Assembly (NCBI GenBank): GCA_963808725.1
Contig: CAWEGO010000001.1
Span: 186,001 to 250,000, forward strand
Length of the DNA: 64,000 nucleotides
Source: JAHFUA01 sp963808725
Lineage (GTDB): Bacteria > Acidobacteriota > Terriglobia > Terriglobales > Acidobacteriaceae
Reading direction: 5' to 3'
The notes beneath the pieces were generated by a model. That model did not search any database and was not told the origin of the DNA. It saw only the letters and a program-made list of their open reading frames with translations. Below are positions 44,891 through 52,941 of the stretch, in pieces. The first letter of the stretch is position 1; every line of letters begins with the position of its first letter. The translations under genes and the position numbers were made by a program.

Positions 44891-45841
44891 TTAAGGCGCC
44901 GCGGCCGGGACGTAAACTCTGTCCGCCGAAACCAGCTCCGCATTGGGCACTTCGGTCGTGAGCTTGACTCGCTGCAATCCTGCTTTCTTCTGCGGTTTGG
45001 CGGCAAATGTCAGGAGATATTGGCGGGTCAAGCGATGCGACAAATCGTCCAGGTAGGGAATGAAGCTTACCGGCGGGCCGTTGAAGCCAATGTAATACGA
45101 TTCACCTCCGGTCTCCTCTGCCACCTTGGCGAGGTAGATCTGGCCCCAGTACGTCAGCCAGTAACTATGGCCAGCGTGGCCTACACCGGGTGTATAGATC
45201 GCAAAAACCACGACGCCGGCGCGCTGAGCATCTTCGATGGCCGCGGCGAGATACGGATCTGACAGATCGCCAACTCCGTAGTAACGGTCAATTCCGTCGG
45301 AAACCATGAGCACCTCCCGGCGGGCGGTGGTTGCCGGCCAGTGTTTGACCAGATCGCTCAGAGAAAAATATGGACTGGCGTTGACGCCGGCAATTCCCAT
45401 AGGAAGGCGCAGGGCTTTCGCAGCTAGAGCTGGATCGTTGGTTGGGGTCTGCTCGATGCGTGCGCTGCCGTTTTGCATGTAGGCGACTCCAACCTTAGTC
45501 GATGCCGGCTGGGAGAGGATGAACTGGTGCAGGTCCTCCAGTTGTGAACCGAGACTGATATTGGACGCATCGTCGAGCAGCACGAAGAGTTCGAGCGCGG
45601 CATGGTCTCCCTGGGCGGGAACCCAATCGAGCACGTGGTCGCGGTCACGCCCTTCGTAAACCATCACATCTTCGCGAGTAATGACCGGAACATTGGAACC
45701 ATGGCGAGCTTCCACCGTCACCAGCAGGCGTGCCGGCACCCCGGTTGCAGCCGGCGTTTCCCCAGCCACAACGTTCCTGGCGACGGACGCGCAGAAAACC
45801 AATCCGAGTATTGTGCTGATTATGAAGCGGCTCTTGCTCAT
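44891..45841 (-). CDS. VWA-domain secreted protein (acidobacterial type)
   Basis: The 316-residue product has a signal peptide (MSKSRFIISTILGLVFCASV). The von Willebrand A-like domain has ALELFVLLDDASNISLGSQ as an altered MIDAS DxSxS site and ends LMVSDGIDRYYGVG. Similar proteins with this VWFA-related N-terminal region are abundant in Acidobacteriota. The conserved MIDAS pattern reads DDASN here, so metal binding may be kept. Partners are unknown. A longer frame to 45961 lacks a signal start. Confidence 0.75.
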   Translation of the reverse strand: MSKSRFIISTILGLVFCASVARNVVAGETPAATGVPARLLVTVEARHGSNVPVITREDVMVYEGRDRDHVLDWVPAQGDHAALELFVLLDDASNISLGSQLEDLHQFILSQPASTKVGVAYMQNGSARIEQTPTNDPALAAKALRLPMGIAGVNASPYFSLSDLVKHWPATTARREVLMVSDGIDRYYGVGDLSDPYLAAAIEDAQRAGVVVFAIYTPGVGHAGHSYWLTYWGQIYLAKVAEETGGESYYIGFNGPPVSFIPYLDDLSHRLTRQYLLTFAAKPQKKAGLQRVKLTTEVPNAELVSADRVYVPAAAP

Positions 45842-46170
45842 TGCGATCACCGGCGCCTGACTGAACTGCGGCTGCGTGTGGAACTGGGCGGGAATTTCAC
45901 ACTCCAAGTAGTTGGATGCTATCCACATCCACGATAGTTGCCGGCACGGTTCCGTCCGCATGCTTGGGGCGCGGGGCGATCAGAACCCGTGAGCGCGAAT
46001 TCAACAGGACTGCCAGGAGAGTTGCCACTTCTGGGCGGCAAGCAAGTGCGCTATGGATGCATGCCGTCGCGGGATAGAATCCTCACGTGCTTCCACAGGT
46101 GGAGCGCCCCAGTGTCCTGTTCATCAGAGCTTGTAGGCCGCCCGCCCGGAATCGAGACCAACGACACTCG
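45842..46170. other. Gene-free divergent gap
   Basis: About 330 bases between the VWA and ZIP genes. I see no ORF with a ribosome site, no strong hairpin and no convincing promoter match. It probably holds the two divergent promoters. Confidence 0.5.
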
Positions 46171-46896
46171 ATGAGAACAATACTGCTCACCGCGCTTGCG
46201 GCTCTCTCTACACTCATCGGAGGCTGGCTTGCTCTGCGTGCGCGCAAGCACATCCACTTGCTGCTCGGTTTCGGAGCGGGCGTTCTGCTGGGGGCAACTT
46301 TCTTCGACCTGCTGCCCGAAGCCATTGAAGCGGCCGGCGCACGGGGTTGGACCAGCCGCGGAGTGCTGGCCCTGACGGTAGCCGGTTTCCTGATCTTCTA
46401 TCTCGGCCAGCGGTTTCTCTCGCTGCAGTTTTGTCCGCAGGGCGACTGCGAAGCTGACCGCCACGTCGGACGCATGAGCGCGCTCGGACTGATCGCCCAT
46501 AGCACCATCGATGGAGCATCCATCGCAGCCGCCACGCTGATCTCCTGGCGGATAGGGCTGGTCGTAGCCGTTGGCATCATCGTTCATGACATCACCGATG
46601 GACTCAATACAATTCTGCTGGTGACTCGCGGCGCTCCGGCCAGCAAGAAGGACCTGGCATACCTTGTGGCAGACGCAGCCGCACCCATAGTGGGCGGCAC
46701 TCTGGTCGTTCTCTCCGCCTTACCTTCTCATCAGCTCGCGCTGTTTCTGGGAGTGACTTCCGGATTCTTCCTCTTTACGGCCACCGGCGATTTACTCCCT
46801 GACGCTCATCGCCGCTCGCCTGGATTTGGCGTCTCGGCGGCGACTCTTGCCGGGATCGTCCTGATCGGGATCGCGGTGCGGCTGGTGTCAACTTAA
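46171..46896 (+). CDS. ZIP-family metal transporter
   Basis: The 241-residue protein has eight hydrophobic segments. The ZIP metal path is visible in SALGLIAHSTIDGASIAAAT near residue 109 and VGIIVHDITDGLNTILLVTR near 145, each with His and Asp in place for zinc/iron coordination. It imports divalent metals (zinc, iron, manganese); specificity cannot be deduced. ATG at 46171 gives the normal first helix RTILLTALAALSTLIGGWLA. No regulator is adjacent. Confidence 0.85.
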   Translation: MRTILLTALAALSTLIGGWLALRARKHIHLLLGFGAGVLLGATFFDLLPEAIEAAGARGWTSRGVLALTVAGFLIFYLGQRFLSLQFCPQGDCEADRHVGRMSALGLIAHSTIDGASIAAATLISWRIGLVVAVGIIVHDITDGLNTILLVTRGAPASKKDLAYLVADAAAPIVGGTLVVLSALPSHQLALFLGVTSGFFLFTATGDLLPDAHRRSPGFGVSAATLAGIVLIGIAVRLVST

Positions 46897-46986
46897 TCAC
46901 GAAGTTGCGGGCGACAGGAAGCGTGCCGTCGCACCTCCGCAACGGGAATCTTTCGCTGAGCTGGATGTTGGCTGGAAGTTGTGATA

Positions 46987-47000
46987 GGTTACATGTAACC
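46987..47000. promoter_or_regulatory. Perfect 14-base palindrome upstream of mazE, possible operator
   Basis: GGTTACATGTAACC is perfectly self-complementary and lies 16 bases before the mazE ATG. MazE-type antitoxins bind palindromes to repress their own operon. The site is a natural candidate, but no repeat of it is seen nearby. Confidence 0.5.
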
Positions 47001-47016
47001 AGCCGCGGAGGTGGAA

Positions 47017-47235
47017 ATGCGAGCACCGTCCAAGTCGTCTCGGGACAAGGTCAGAGCGCATCGCAAGCGGCTGCGCCAACAGGGCTTGCGGCCTATCCAG
47101 ATTTGGGTGCCCGACATGCGGTCGCCGGCTTTTGTGGCCGAGGCGCACCGGCAGTCCCTCGCCGTCTCCAGGAGTTCTCACGCCAAGGAAGACCAGGACT
47201 TTATCGACGCGGTTTCTGATTGGGATGCCAAGTGA
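47017..47235 (+). CDS. mazE: MazE-type antitoxin (DUF3018-like)
   Basis: The 72-residue protein is basic at its start (MRAPSKSSRDKVRAHRKRLR), contains RPIQIWVPDMRSPAFVAEAH (a DUF3018 feature), and ends in an acidic toxin-wrapping tail (KEDQDFIDAVSDWDAK). It would bind DNA and neutralise MazF. GGAGG lies five bases before the ATG at 47017; GTG at 47011 is less likely. The stop overlaps the mazF start by four bases. Confidence 0.8.
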   Translation: MRAPSKSSRDKVRAHRKRLRQQGLRPIQIWVPDMRSPAFVAEAHRQSLAVSRSSHAKEDQDFIDAVSDWDAK

Positions 47236-47570
47236 AGCGGGGCGAAATTTGGACGGTTGCCGGCGGTAGCGGCTACGCGGGAAAGCCTCGTCCGGTCGTG
47301 ATTCTTCAAGACGACCGTTTCGACATGACGAACTCGGTCACGGTGTGCGCATTCACGACCGACCTAACCGACGCTCCTCTGTTTCGTCTGCCTATCGAGC
47401 CAAGCCAGGGCAATGGCCTGCGCGCGGTCCGCCGATTGATGGTGGACAAGATCACCACGGTTGCGAAGGCGAAGGTCGGCGCGCGTGTCGGGCGGCTTGC
47501 GGACGAGGATATGGTGCGGCTGAATCGTGCCGTGTTGGTTTTCCTGGGCATTGCCGCTCCGCCCCACTGA
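47232..47570 (+). CDS. mazF: MazF/PemK-family mRNA interferase toxin
   Basis: The 112-residue protein begins KRGEIWTVAGGSGYAGKPRP, the conserved MazF start with the catalytic arginine, followed by RPVVILQDDRFDM and SQGNGLRAVRRLMVDKI. It cuts RNA at short motifs, halting growth when the antitoxin is lost. GTG at 47232 overlaps the antitoxin stop (GTGA), giving translational coupling. The length and motif are normal, so the toxin is probably functional. Confidence 0.88.
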   Translation: MKRGEIWTVAGGSGYAGKPRPVVILQDDRFDMTNSVTVCAFTTDLTDAPLFRLPIEPSQGNGLRAVRRLMVDKITTVAKAKVGARVGRLADEDMVRLNRAVLVFLGIAAPPH

Positions 47571-47631
47571 CGAGCAACCGCCGTAGACAGGAAACGCGGC
47601 CCGCAGGCCGCGTCGGTAACCATGAAGCGGG

Positions 47632-48132
47632 TTACTGTCGGTTCTCTGACACAGCCGAGTTCTTGACTGGCGGCGCCTGCGGCGGCAGGTTGGCCGACAC
47701 TGCCGAGGCGTTGATGGCGTCCTTATGGCTTGGACCCAGCCCGAGCTGGATCAGCGCCCGCGAGTCGGGAAGCGTCTTGGTCTGCCAGCCGTGGTCGGCC
47801 TGGTAGCGGGTCATGGCGTCTCTGGTCGACTCATCCCAGACGCCGCTGGGCTCGCCCTTCATGTAGCCTTCGCGGGTCAGGGCAGTCTGGATTTCGCGGG
47901 CGCGGTCGCCCTGGATTACCTGCTGTCCCTTAACCTTCTTGGTCTTCTTGGAAGACTTGGCGGAAACCACCGCCAGATGAGCGTTTTGCCGGCGCGAGGG
48001 AACCGCAGATGACTTCCGGTGGGATGAATTCTTAGGCTGAGCGGATCGGGTTGTTGCGCCGGCAAAGCCAGCACCCAAAAGCAGGATGCCGACGCAAGCC
48101 AGCGGTTTGTGGAAAATTACATGGTTCCTCAA
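47632..48132 (-). CDS. Secreted peptidoglycan-binding-domain protein
   Basis: The 166-residue product has a signal peptide (LACVGILLLGAGFAGATTRS), a lysine/serine-rich linker (SAKSSKKTKKVKGQQ), and one PG-binding-1 domain near 73-115 with REIQTALTREGYMKGEPSGV and AMTRYQADHGW. It probably anchors in the cell wall; no enzymatic domain is present. The start is a TTG at 48132 after GAGG with seven-base spacing. It is downstream of DegQ and on the same strand, with 154 bases between. Confidence 0.75.
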   Translation of the reverse strand: MRNHVIFHKPLACVGILLLGAGFAGATTRSAQPKNSSHRKSSAVPSRRQNAHLAVVSAKSSKKTKKVKGQQVIQGDRAREIQTALTREGYMKGEPSGVWDESTRDAMTRYQADHGWQTKTLPDSRALIQLGLGPSHKDAINASAVSANLPPQAPPVKNSAVSENRQ

Positions 48133-48286
48133 ATAGACACCTCGGGAGAGGCCGACGAAGCGCGCAAGGCCTTCTCACCGCATTAGTTCTATTGTCGACA
48201 CTGGACGCAACGGGCCAGAGTCCAGCGCTGCGGCATAATAGCCATTTTGATGCCGCAGCGCCAGCCCTAAAATTGACCCCGAAAGG

Positions 48287-49870
48287 TTACGGAAGGGTAC
48301 CGGCCAGGAAGATGGTACCTGCGTTCCGACCCCGCCCCTGGCGCACCAGAAAGACCACATCCTGGCCGCTCTTGAGCTGGGATTGCACCTTCTTGAAGTC
48401 GTCCTCATTATTCACTGCCTGCTTATTAACTTCAAGAATAACATCGCCGCGGCTCAGGCCTACGTCCTCGCCGAAGGAGCCCGCCCGCACATCCTGCACG
48501 ATCACGCCTTTACCGGCGGGAATGCCCAGCCGGTCAGCGATGTCGGGCGAGATGGAGCGCACGCTCAGCCCCATCTTGCTCTCCTGCGGCTGCTCCTCTT
48601 CGCCTCCACCTTCCTCCTCGCCCGTGCGGGCGGCAAAGAGCTTGGCGCGGTCGGCGATGGTCACGGTGGCCTTGCCTTCCTTGCCGTTGCGGAAGTAAGT
48701 CAGGGTGTGTTGGGTGCCGGGCCGCTGGCCGGAGATATCGGCCACCAGTTCGTCACCGTTCTGGACCGACTTGCCATCTACCGCGGTGATGGCATCACCA
48801 ACCTTCAGGCCAGACTTCTCCGCCGGGCCGCCGGGTGTGACTTCGGCAATGATCACGCCGCCTTGCACCCCATAAACGCGCGCCAGCGCCGGGTTGGGTT
48901 CGGCGTTGAACAGCACGCCAATGGAACCCCGCACCACTTTATGGTCGGAGCCGGTCAATTGGTTGTAAACCTTGACCACGGTGTTGGAGGGCAGGGCGAA
49001 GCCGACGCCCTGGTATCCCTGGGACTGGGTGAAGATGGCGGTATTGATGCCAATCACCTCGCCGGTCATGTTGACCAGCGGTCCGCCGGAATTGCCCGGA
49101 TTGATGGCGGCGTCGGTCTGGATGAAGGACTGAAACTGGCGCTGGGGCACGATGTTGCGTCCCTTGGCCGAGACGATGCCAGCGGTAACCGTCTCTTCCA
49201 ATCCGAAGGGGCTGCCCACGGCCAGGACCCAGTCGCCCACCTGCATGCCTTCGGAATTGCCGAACTTGGCGGCGGGGAGAGGCTGGCTGACGTCGATTTT
49301 AATTACGGCCAGATCGGTCTCTTTGTCGGAGCCGACCACCTTGGCATCGTGCAGCACGCCCGGAGGGTCGCTCTTGAGCTGCACGCGGATGCGGTCGGCT
49401 TTATCCACCACGTGCTCATTGGTCACGATGAACCCCTTGGGGTCGGCGATCACGCCCGAGCCCAGCGAACGTTCCCTGGAGCCCTCGGGCGCCTCCCCTT
49501 GATCGCCGCCGAAGAAACGGTCGAAGAAATCCTGGAAAGGATTGTCCTCATCGCCCTGCCCACCTGGGTGTCCCGGGGGCATCCCGCGCCGCTTCCGCGG
49601 TTTGACCTGGGATTCGGTGTTGATGTTCACCACCGAGGGCTCAATCTGCTTGGCAATCTGAGCAAAGGGAGAGGCCTGTTGCTGCTGCAGCGGCGGCACC
49701 GTCAACGGCGTGGCCGTGTCCGCCCCCTTCTGCGTTTCTTTCCCCTTCACCCCGATGGAGATGACGCTGCCGATCAGAATGCCAAGCGCCAGCGTCAGCA
49801 CTACCAACAAAGTTGAGCTCACGCGGCGACTCTTCATTTTTTCTACAAGACCGTTTACACGCGGATGCAT
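48287..49870 (-). CDS. Do/DegQ-family periplasmic serine protease
   Basis: The 527-residue protein has an N-terminal membrane helix (STLLVVLTLALGILIGSVIS). The trypsin-like triad is His in IVTNEHVVDKAD, Asp in ETDLAVIKID, and Ser in NPGNSGGPLV. Two PDZ domains follow (GVIIAEVTPGGPAEKSGLKV and GVIVQDVRAGSFGEDVGLSR). A Gln/Glu-rich insert and a glycine-rich stretch lie between helix and protease. It degrades or refolds damaged periplasmic proteins. GGAGGGAAAGTA precedes the ATG at 49870, and a TATAAT on the minus strand at 49894-49899 is a likely -10 box. Confidence 0.9.
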   Translation of the reverse strand: MHPRVNGLVEKMKSRRVSSTLLVVLTLALGILIGSVISIGVKGKETQKGADTATPLTVPPLQQQQASPFAQIAKQIEPSVVNINTESQVKPRKRRGMPPGHPGGQGDEDNPFQDFFDRFFGGDQGEAPEGSRERSLGSGVIADPKGFIVTNEHVVDKADRIRVQLKSDPPGVLHDAKVVGSDKETDLAVIKIDVSQPLPAAKFGNSEGMQVGDWVLAVGSPFGLEETVTAGIVSAKGRNIVPQRQFQSFIQTDAAINPGNSGGPLVNMTGEVIGINTAIFTQSQGYQGVGFALPSNTVVKVYNQLTGSDHKVVRGSIGVLFNAEPNPALARVYGVQGGVIIAEVTPGGPAEKSGLKVGDAITAVDGKSVQNGDELVADISGQRPGTQHTLTYFRNGKEGKATVTIADRAKLFAARTGEEEGGGEEEQPQESKMGLSVRSISPDIADRLGIPAGKGVIVQDVRAGSFGEDVGLSRGDVILEVNKQAVNNEDDFKKVQSQLKSGQDVVFLVRQGRGRNAGTIFLAGTLP

Positions 49871-49893
49871 TACTTTCCCTCCGGCGGAATCCG

Positions 49894-49899
49894 ATTATA
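49894..49899 (-). promoter_or_regulatory. Candidate -10 box for the DegQ gene
   Basis: TATAAT (minus strand), about 24 bases before the ATG. No convincing -35 at the standard distance is seen, so an alternative sigma factor or an activator may be needed. Confidence 0.35.
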
Positions 49900-49976
49900 C
49901 ATTGCGGGGTGTTCTCTCCCAGGAAAGGACATGTACAGAAATACCAGTAACATTAGATGCAACCCACGGCCAAGCG

Positions 49977-50930
49977 TTATCCAGCTTCTTTGCCGATCGT
50001 AACTCCCGTCCCGTTACCAAGTTCTTCGCTGGGCCGGCTCGCGCTACCCTTCAGTTCCGACAATAGCACCCCGGCGACGATCAGGATCGCGCCCAGTCCG
50101 GCGCGCGTCCCCAGGCGCTCTCCCAGCAGCAGGTAGGAGCTGGCCCAGGCGAATACCGGCTCCAGGACGAAGATCAGCGCGGTGTGGGTGGGAGGCGTGA
50201 ACTGCTGGGCCCAGGCTTGGATGGTAAAGGCGGCAGCCGTCGCCAGCAAACCGGTGACCAGGATTGCGATCACCACCCGCGGCGACCACACCACGTGTGG
50301 CTTCTCCAGCAGCGGAACGCTGACCGCCATCAGCACCGCCGCCACGCACGCCTGCAAAGTCGCGATCTGCTCAAAGGGATGCGAGCGCATCGCGCGGCCC
50401 ATAAAGATGATCTGGAAGCCGAAGGCCACGGCGCAGCCCAGGGTGAGCGCGTCGCCCTTGTTGATTCCGGAGAGCAGGCCACCGGAGCCGGCGTTGGGGA
50501 CGGTGAGCAGGTACAGGCCGATCAATGCGATCAGAACGCCGAGCGAGGTCCAGCGGTTGATGTGCCGGCGCCAGATCAGCGCCAGAAAAAGCGGCACCAG
50601 CACCACCGACACTCCGGTCAGAAACGCCGACTTGGAGGGCGTGGTGTAAACCAGGCCGGCGGTCTGGAATTCGTAACCCATCCACAACAGCGTTCCCATC
50701 CAGAGGCTGGTGCGCAGCGCGGCCGGAGTCACGCGCAGGTGTTTGCGGAAGATCAGCAGCAGGGCTGTCCCCGCCACCGTCATGCGCACCGCGTTGAACA
50801 GCAGCGGCGAGACGTTGCTGAGCGCGTCCTTGATCTGGACGAAAGTTACCCCCCAGACGAGCGTTACCAGCACCAGCAGCAGATGGGCTTTGAGGGAGCG
50901 GGACACGGGGCACCAGACTAGCATCCTCAT
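49977..50930 (-). CDS. DMT-superfamily (EamA) transporter
   Basis: The 317-residue protein has ten hydrophobic helices in two EamA repeats. The first begins LLVLVTLVWGVTFVQIKDAL, and the second near 165 includes LGCAVAFGFQIIFMGRAMRS and ends ALIFVLEPVFAWASSYLLLG. Members export metabolites such as amino acids or nucleotide precursors; the substrate here is not determined. Start uncertain: the ATG at 50930 avoids residues encoded by the ATGACCCG repeat. Confidence 0.85.
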   Translation of the reverse strand: MRMLVWCPVSRSLKAHLLLVLVTLVWGVTFVQIKDALSNVSPLLFNAVRMTVAGTALLLIFRKHLRVTPAALRTSLWMGTLLWMGYEFQTAGLVYTTPSKSAFLTGVSVVLVPLFLALIWRRHINRWTSLGVLIALIGLYLLTVPNAGSGGLLSGINKGDALTLGCAVAFGFQIIFMGRAMRSHPFEQIATLQACVAAVLMAVSVPLLEKPHVVWSPRVVIAILVTGLLATAAAFTIQAWAQQFTPPTHTALIFVLEPVFAWASSYLLLGERLGTRAGLGAILIVAGVLLSELKGSASRPSEELGNGTGVTIGKEAG

Positions 50931-50940
50931 CGGGCCATCG

Positions 50941-51006
50941 GAATCGGGTGATCGGCTCATCGGCTGATTTGAAAATTAATGACCCGATGACCCGATCTCC
51001 CGATTC
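50941..51006. repeat. ATGACCCG-period repeat array, copy 1
   Basis: Units ATGACCCG and GATCTCCCG repeat every nine bases, preceded by a near-complementary CGGGTGATCGGCTCATCGGC arm. The array can form a hairpin. Confidence 0.65.
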
Positions 51007-51049
51007 GTAAGCCGTCTTGCCTGCCACGACGGTCCATAATTACTTGGGA

Positions 51050-51174
51050 TGTCATCCTTCGCGAGGCGCAGCCGAGCGAAGGATCTGAACGATAACGCCA
51101 GCACGACCGGCATAGGTTGCGATGGCATTGCTGTCAGATTCTCCCGCCTCCCGTTGGTCGGCGGAAGAATGACA
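51050..51174. repeat. Long palindromic repeat, family R2 copy 2
   Basis: TGTCATCCTTCGCGAGGCGC at the left end, AAGGATCTGA and TCAGATTCTCCCGCCTCC within, and GGCGGAAGAATGACA at the right. It lies between tandem minus-strand genes. Confidence 0.8.
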
Positions 51175-51186
51175 GGCAACGAGGTC

Positions 51187-52941
51187 TCAATGACCCGATG
51201 ACCCGATCTCCCGATGACCCGATTCGTAGACTGCCTTGCCTCCTACCACGGTCCGCAACACCTGTGTTTTGAGAATTGCGGCGGTTGCGACTTTCGCAAT
51301 ATCCCGGTCGAGCACCACGAAATCAGCGAGCATGCCGGGCTGGAGCAGGCCCTTGTCGTGCTCGGCGAACTCCGCGTACGCCGAACCCGTGGTGTAGGCG
51401 GCAATGGCTTGGTCGATGGTCAGCCTCTGCTCGGGGAAGTACTCCTGCTTGCCGTCCTCGCTGCGGCGAGTGACCGCCGCGTACAAGCCGCGGAAGGGTG
51501 TGATGGGCTCGACCGGATAGTCAGTTCCAAAGGCGAGCCGAACACCGGCATCCAGAAATTCCTTCCAGGCGTAAGAGTGGACGAGCCGTCCTTTGCCCAG
51601 CCGCGCTTCCACCCAGCGCATATCGGTCAGTAAGTGATTGGGCTGCATGGAGGCGATCACCCCCAGTTCCCTGAAGCGCTTCACCTGCTCGGGCGTGGTG
51701 ATCTGCGCGTGCTCGACGCGGAAACGGAAGCCCTGGGCTGGGACTTGGCCGCGCTGGCCGGCATCGCGCTCGGCCTCGGCAAAAGCATTGAGCGCCATTT
51801 CAACCGCGCGGTCGCCGATGGCGTGAAACCCGAGCTGGAAGACCGCCCGCGCCCGCTCCACCGCCATCTGGTTCAGCTTCGCCTGGTCGTATCGCGCAAG
51901 ACCGGTGTTGCCGGGATCGTCCGCGTAGGGGGCCAGCAGCGCCGCCGTCCGCGAACCCAGCGAGCCGTCCATAAAGCCCTTCAGCATGGTGGTATGAAGC
52001 ATTTCGTCGTTTTGTGAATGATGGGAACGGCCGGCCTGGAGCAACTCCAATGACGCGTTGAACGGCAGCCATTCGGCAATGCGCAATGTGAGCTTGCCCT
52101 CCCGCTCCAGGTCCTCGAAGATCAGGAAATCCTCCCACTGGGAATTGTCCTGCGCCGAGGTGATGCCCGAGTGCGCGGCATCGGCGAGGGCGAGCTCCAG
52201 GGCGCGCCGGCGTTGTGCCGGCGAGGGCGGAGGGATTCTGGCAAGCAGATCGTCTTTCACCGTTTCCCGCAGAATGCCGGCGGGCTCGCCCTGCGCGTCG
52301 TGATCGATCTTGCCGCCCGTGGGGTCGGGAGTGGACGCCGTGATCCCGGCGAACTTGAGCGCGGCCGAATTCGCCACCGAGATGTGGCCGTCCACACGGG
52401 CAAAGATCGCGGGATGATTGCCCGTGACCTGGTCGAGATCCTGGCGAGTGGGCAGCCTCTGCCCTGACCAGAGCGTGTGGTCCCAGCCGCGTCCGGTGAT
52501 CCACTCTCCCGCTGGCGCAGCCTTGGCGCGTGCGGCGATGCGTTCCTGCATCTCGGCCAGCGAATGCACGCCGGTCAGGTTGACGTTCAGTTTCTCGAAC
52601 CCGGCATTGGCCAGATGGACATGCGCGTCGTTGAAGCCGGGCATGACAAAATGTCCGCCCAGATCGACGACTTGCGTGCGTTTTGCCTTCAGCTTTTGGA
52701 TCTCGGCGTCGGACCCGACGGCCACAATGCGGCCGTCGCGTACGGCCATCGCCTGCGCGCGCCTGCCCGGCAGGCCGGTATAGATGTCGCCGTGAAGAAA
52801 GATCGAGTCAGGAGGGTTCTCGTTCACTTTTGTCGAGCCAGGTCGAGCACTGGTTGCCGGAAAGCCGGCCCACAGCAGCGCCAGACCAAGAAATAGATCC
52901 CGCGAAGATCCGCGTGTATCCGCGGCGAAGAAGTTCTTCAT
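51187..52941 (-). CDS. YtcJ-type amidohydrolase
   Basis: The 584-residue metal hydrolase has the TIM-barrel HxH in GFNDAHVHLANAG near residue 104 and a later His in FRVEHAQITTP. An Asp sits in FGTDYPVEPITPFRGLY. It belongs to the broad YtcJ group with unknown substrate. Both ends are odd: the start overlaps an ATCCGCG repeat (MKNFFAADTRGSSRDLF) and the last residues SGHREIGSSGH are translated ATGACCCG repeat. An ATGA overlap couples it to the upstream peptidase. A signal peptide follows the first residues (LFLGLALLWAGFPATSA). Confidence 0.85.
   Translation of the reverse strand: MKNFFAADTRGSSRDLFLGLALLWAGFPATSARPGSTKVNENPPDSIFLHGDIYTGLPGRRAQAMAVRDGRIVAVGSDAEIQKLKAKRTQVVDLGGHFVMPGFNDAHVHLANAGFEKLNVNLTGVHSLAEMQERIAARAKAAPAGEWITGRGWDHTLWSGQRLPTRQDLDQVTGNHPAIFARVDGHISVANSAALKFAGITASTPDPTGGKIDHDAQGEPAGILRETVKDDLLARIPPPSPAQRRRALELALADAAHSGITSAQDNSQWEDFLIFEDLEREGKLTLRIAEWLPFNASLELLQAGRSHHSQNDEMLHTTMLKGFMDGSLGSRTAALLAPYADDPGNTGLARYDQAKLNQMAVERARAVFQLGFHAIGDRAVEMALNAFAEAERDAGQRGQVPAQGFRFRVEHAQITTPEQVKRFRELGVIASMQPNHLLTDMRWVEARLGKGRLVHSYAWKEFLDAGVRLAFGTDYPVEPITPFRGLYAAVTRRSEDGKQEYFPEQRLTIDQAIAAYTTGSAYAEFAEHDKGLLQPGMLADFVVLDRDIAKVATAAILKTQVLRTVVGGKAVYESGHREIGSSGH
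51190..51226. repeat. ATGACCCG-period repeat array, copy 2
   Basis: Four nine-base units (ATGACCCG, ATGACCCG, ATCTCCCG, ATGACCCG with small changes) within the 3' end of the amidohydrolase gene. Confidence 0.65.
52896..52926. repeat. ATCCGCG-period repeat in the amidohydrolase 5' coding region
   Basis: GATCCCGCGAAGATCCGCG followed by TGTATCCGCGG; the same periodic unit as the 30928 repeat. It encodes ADTRGSSRD. Confidence 0.5.

Noticed and set aside
48383..49816. 477-residue plus-strand frame
   Set aside because: Antisense to the DegQ-type protease with intact catalytic triad.
51190..51226. Short repeat array as a CRISPR
   Set aside because: Nine-base units without spacers and no cas genes; not CRISPR.
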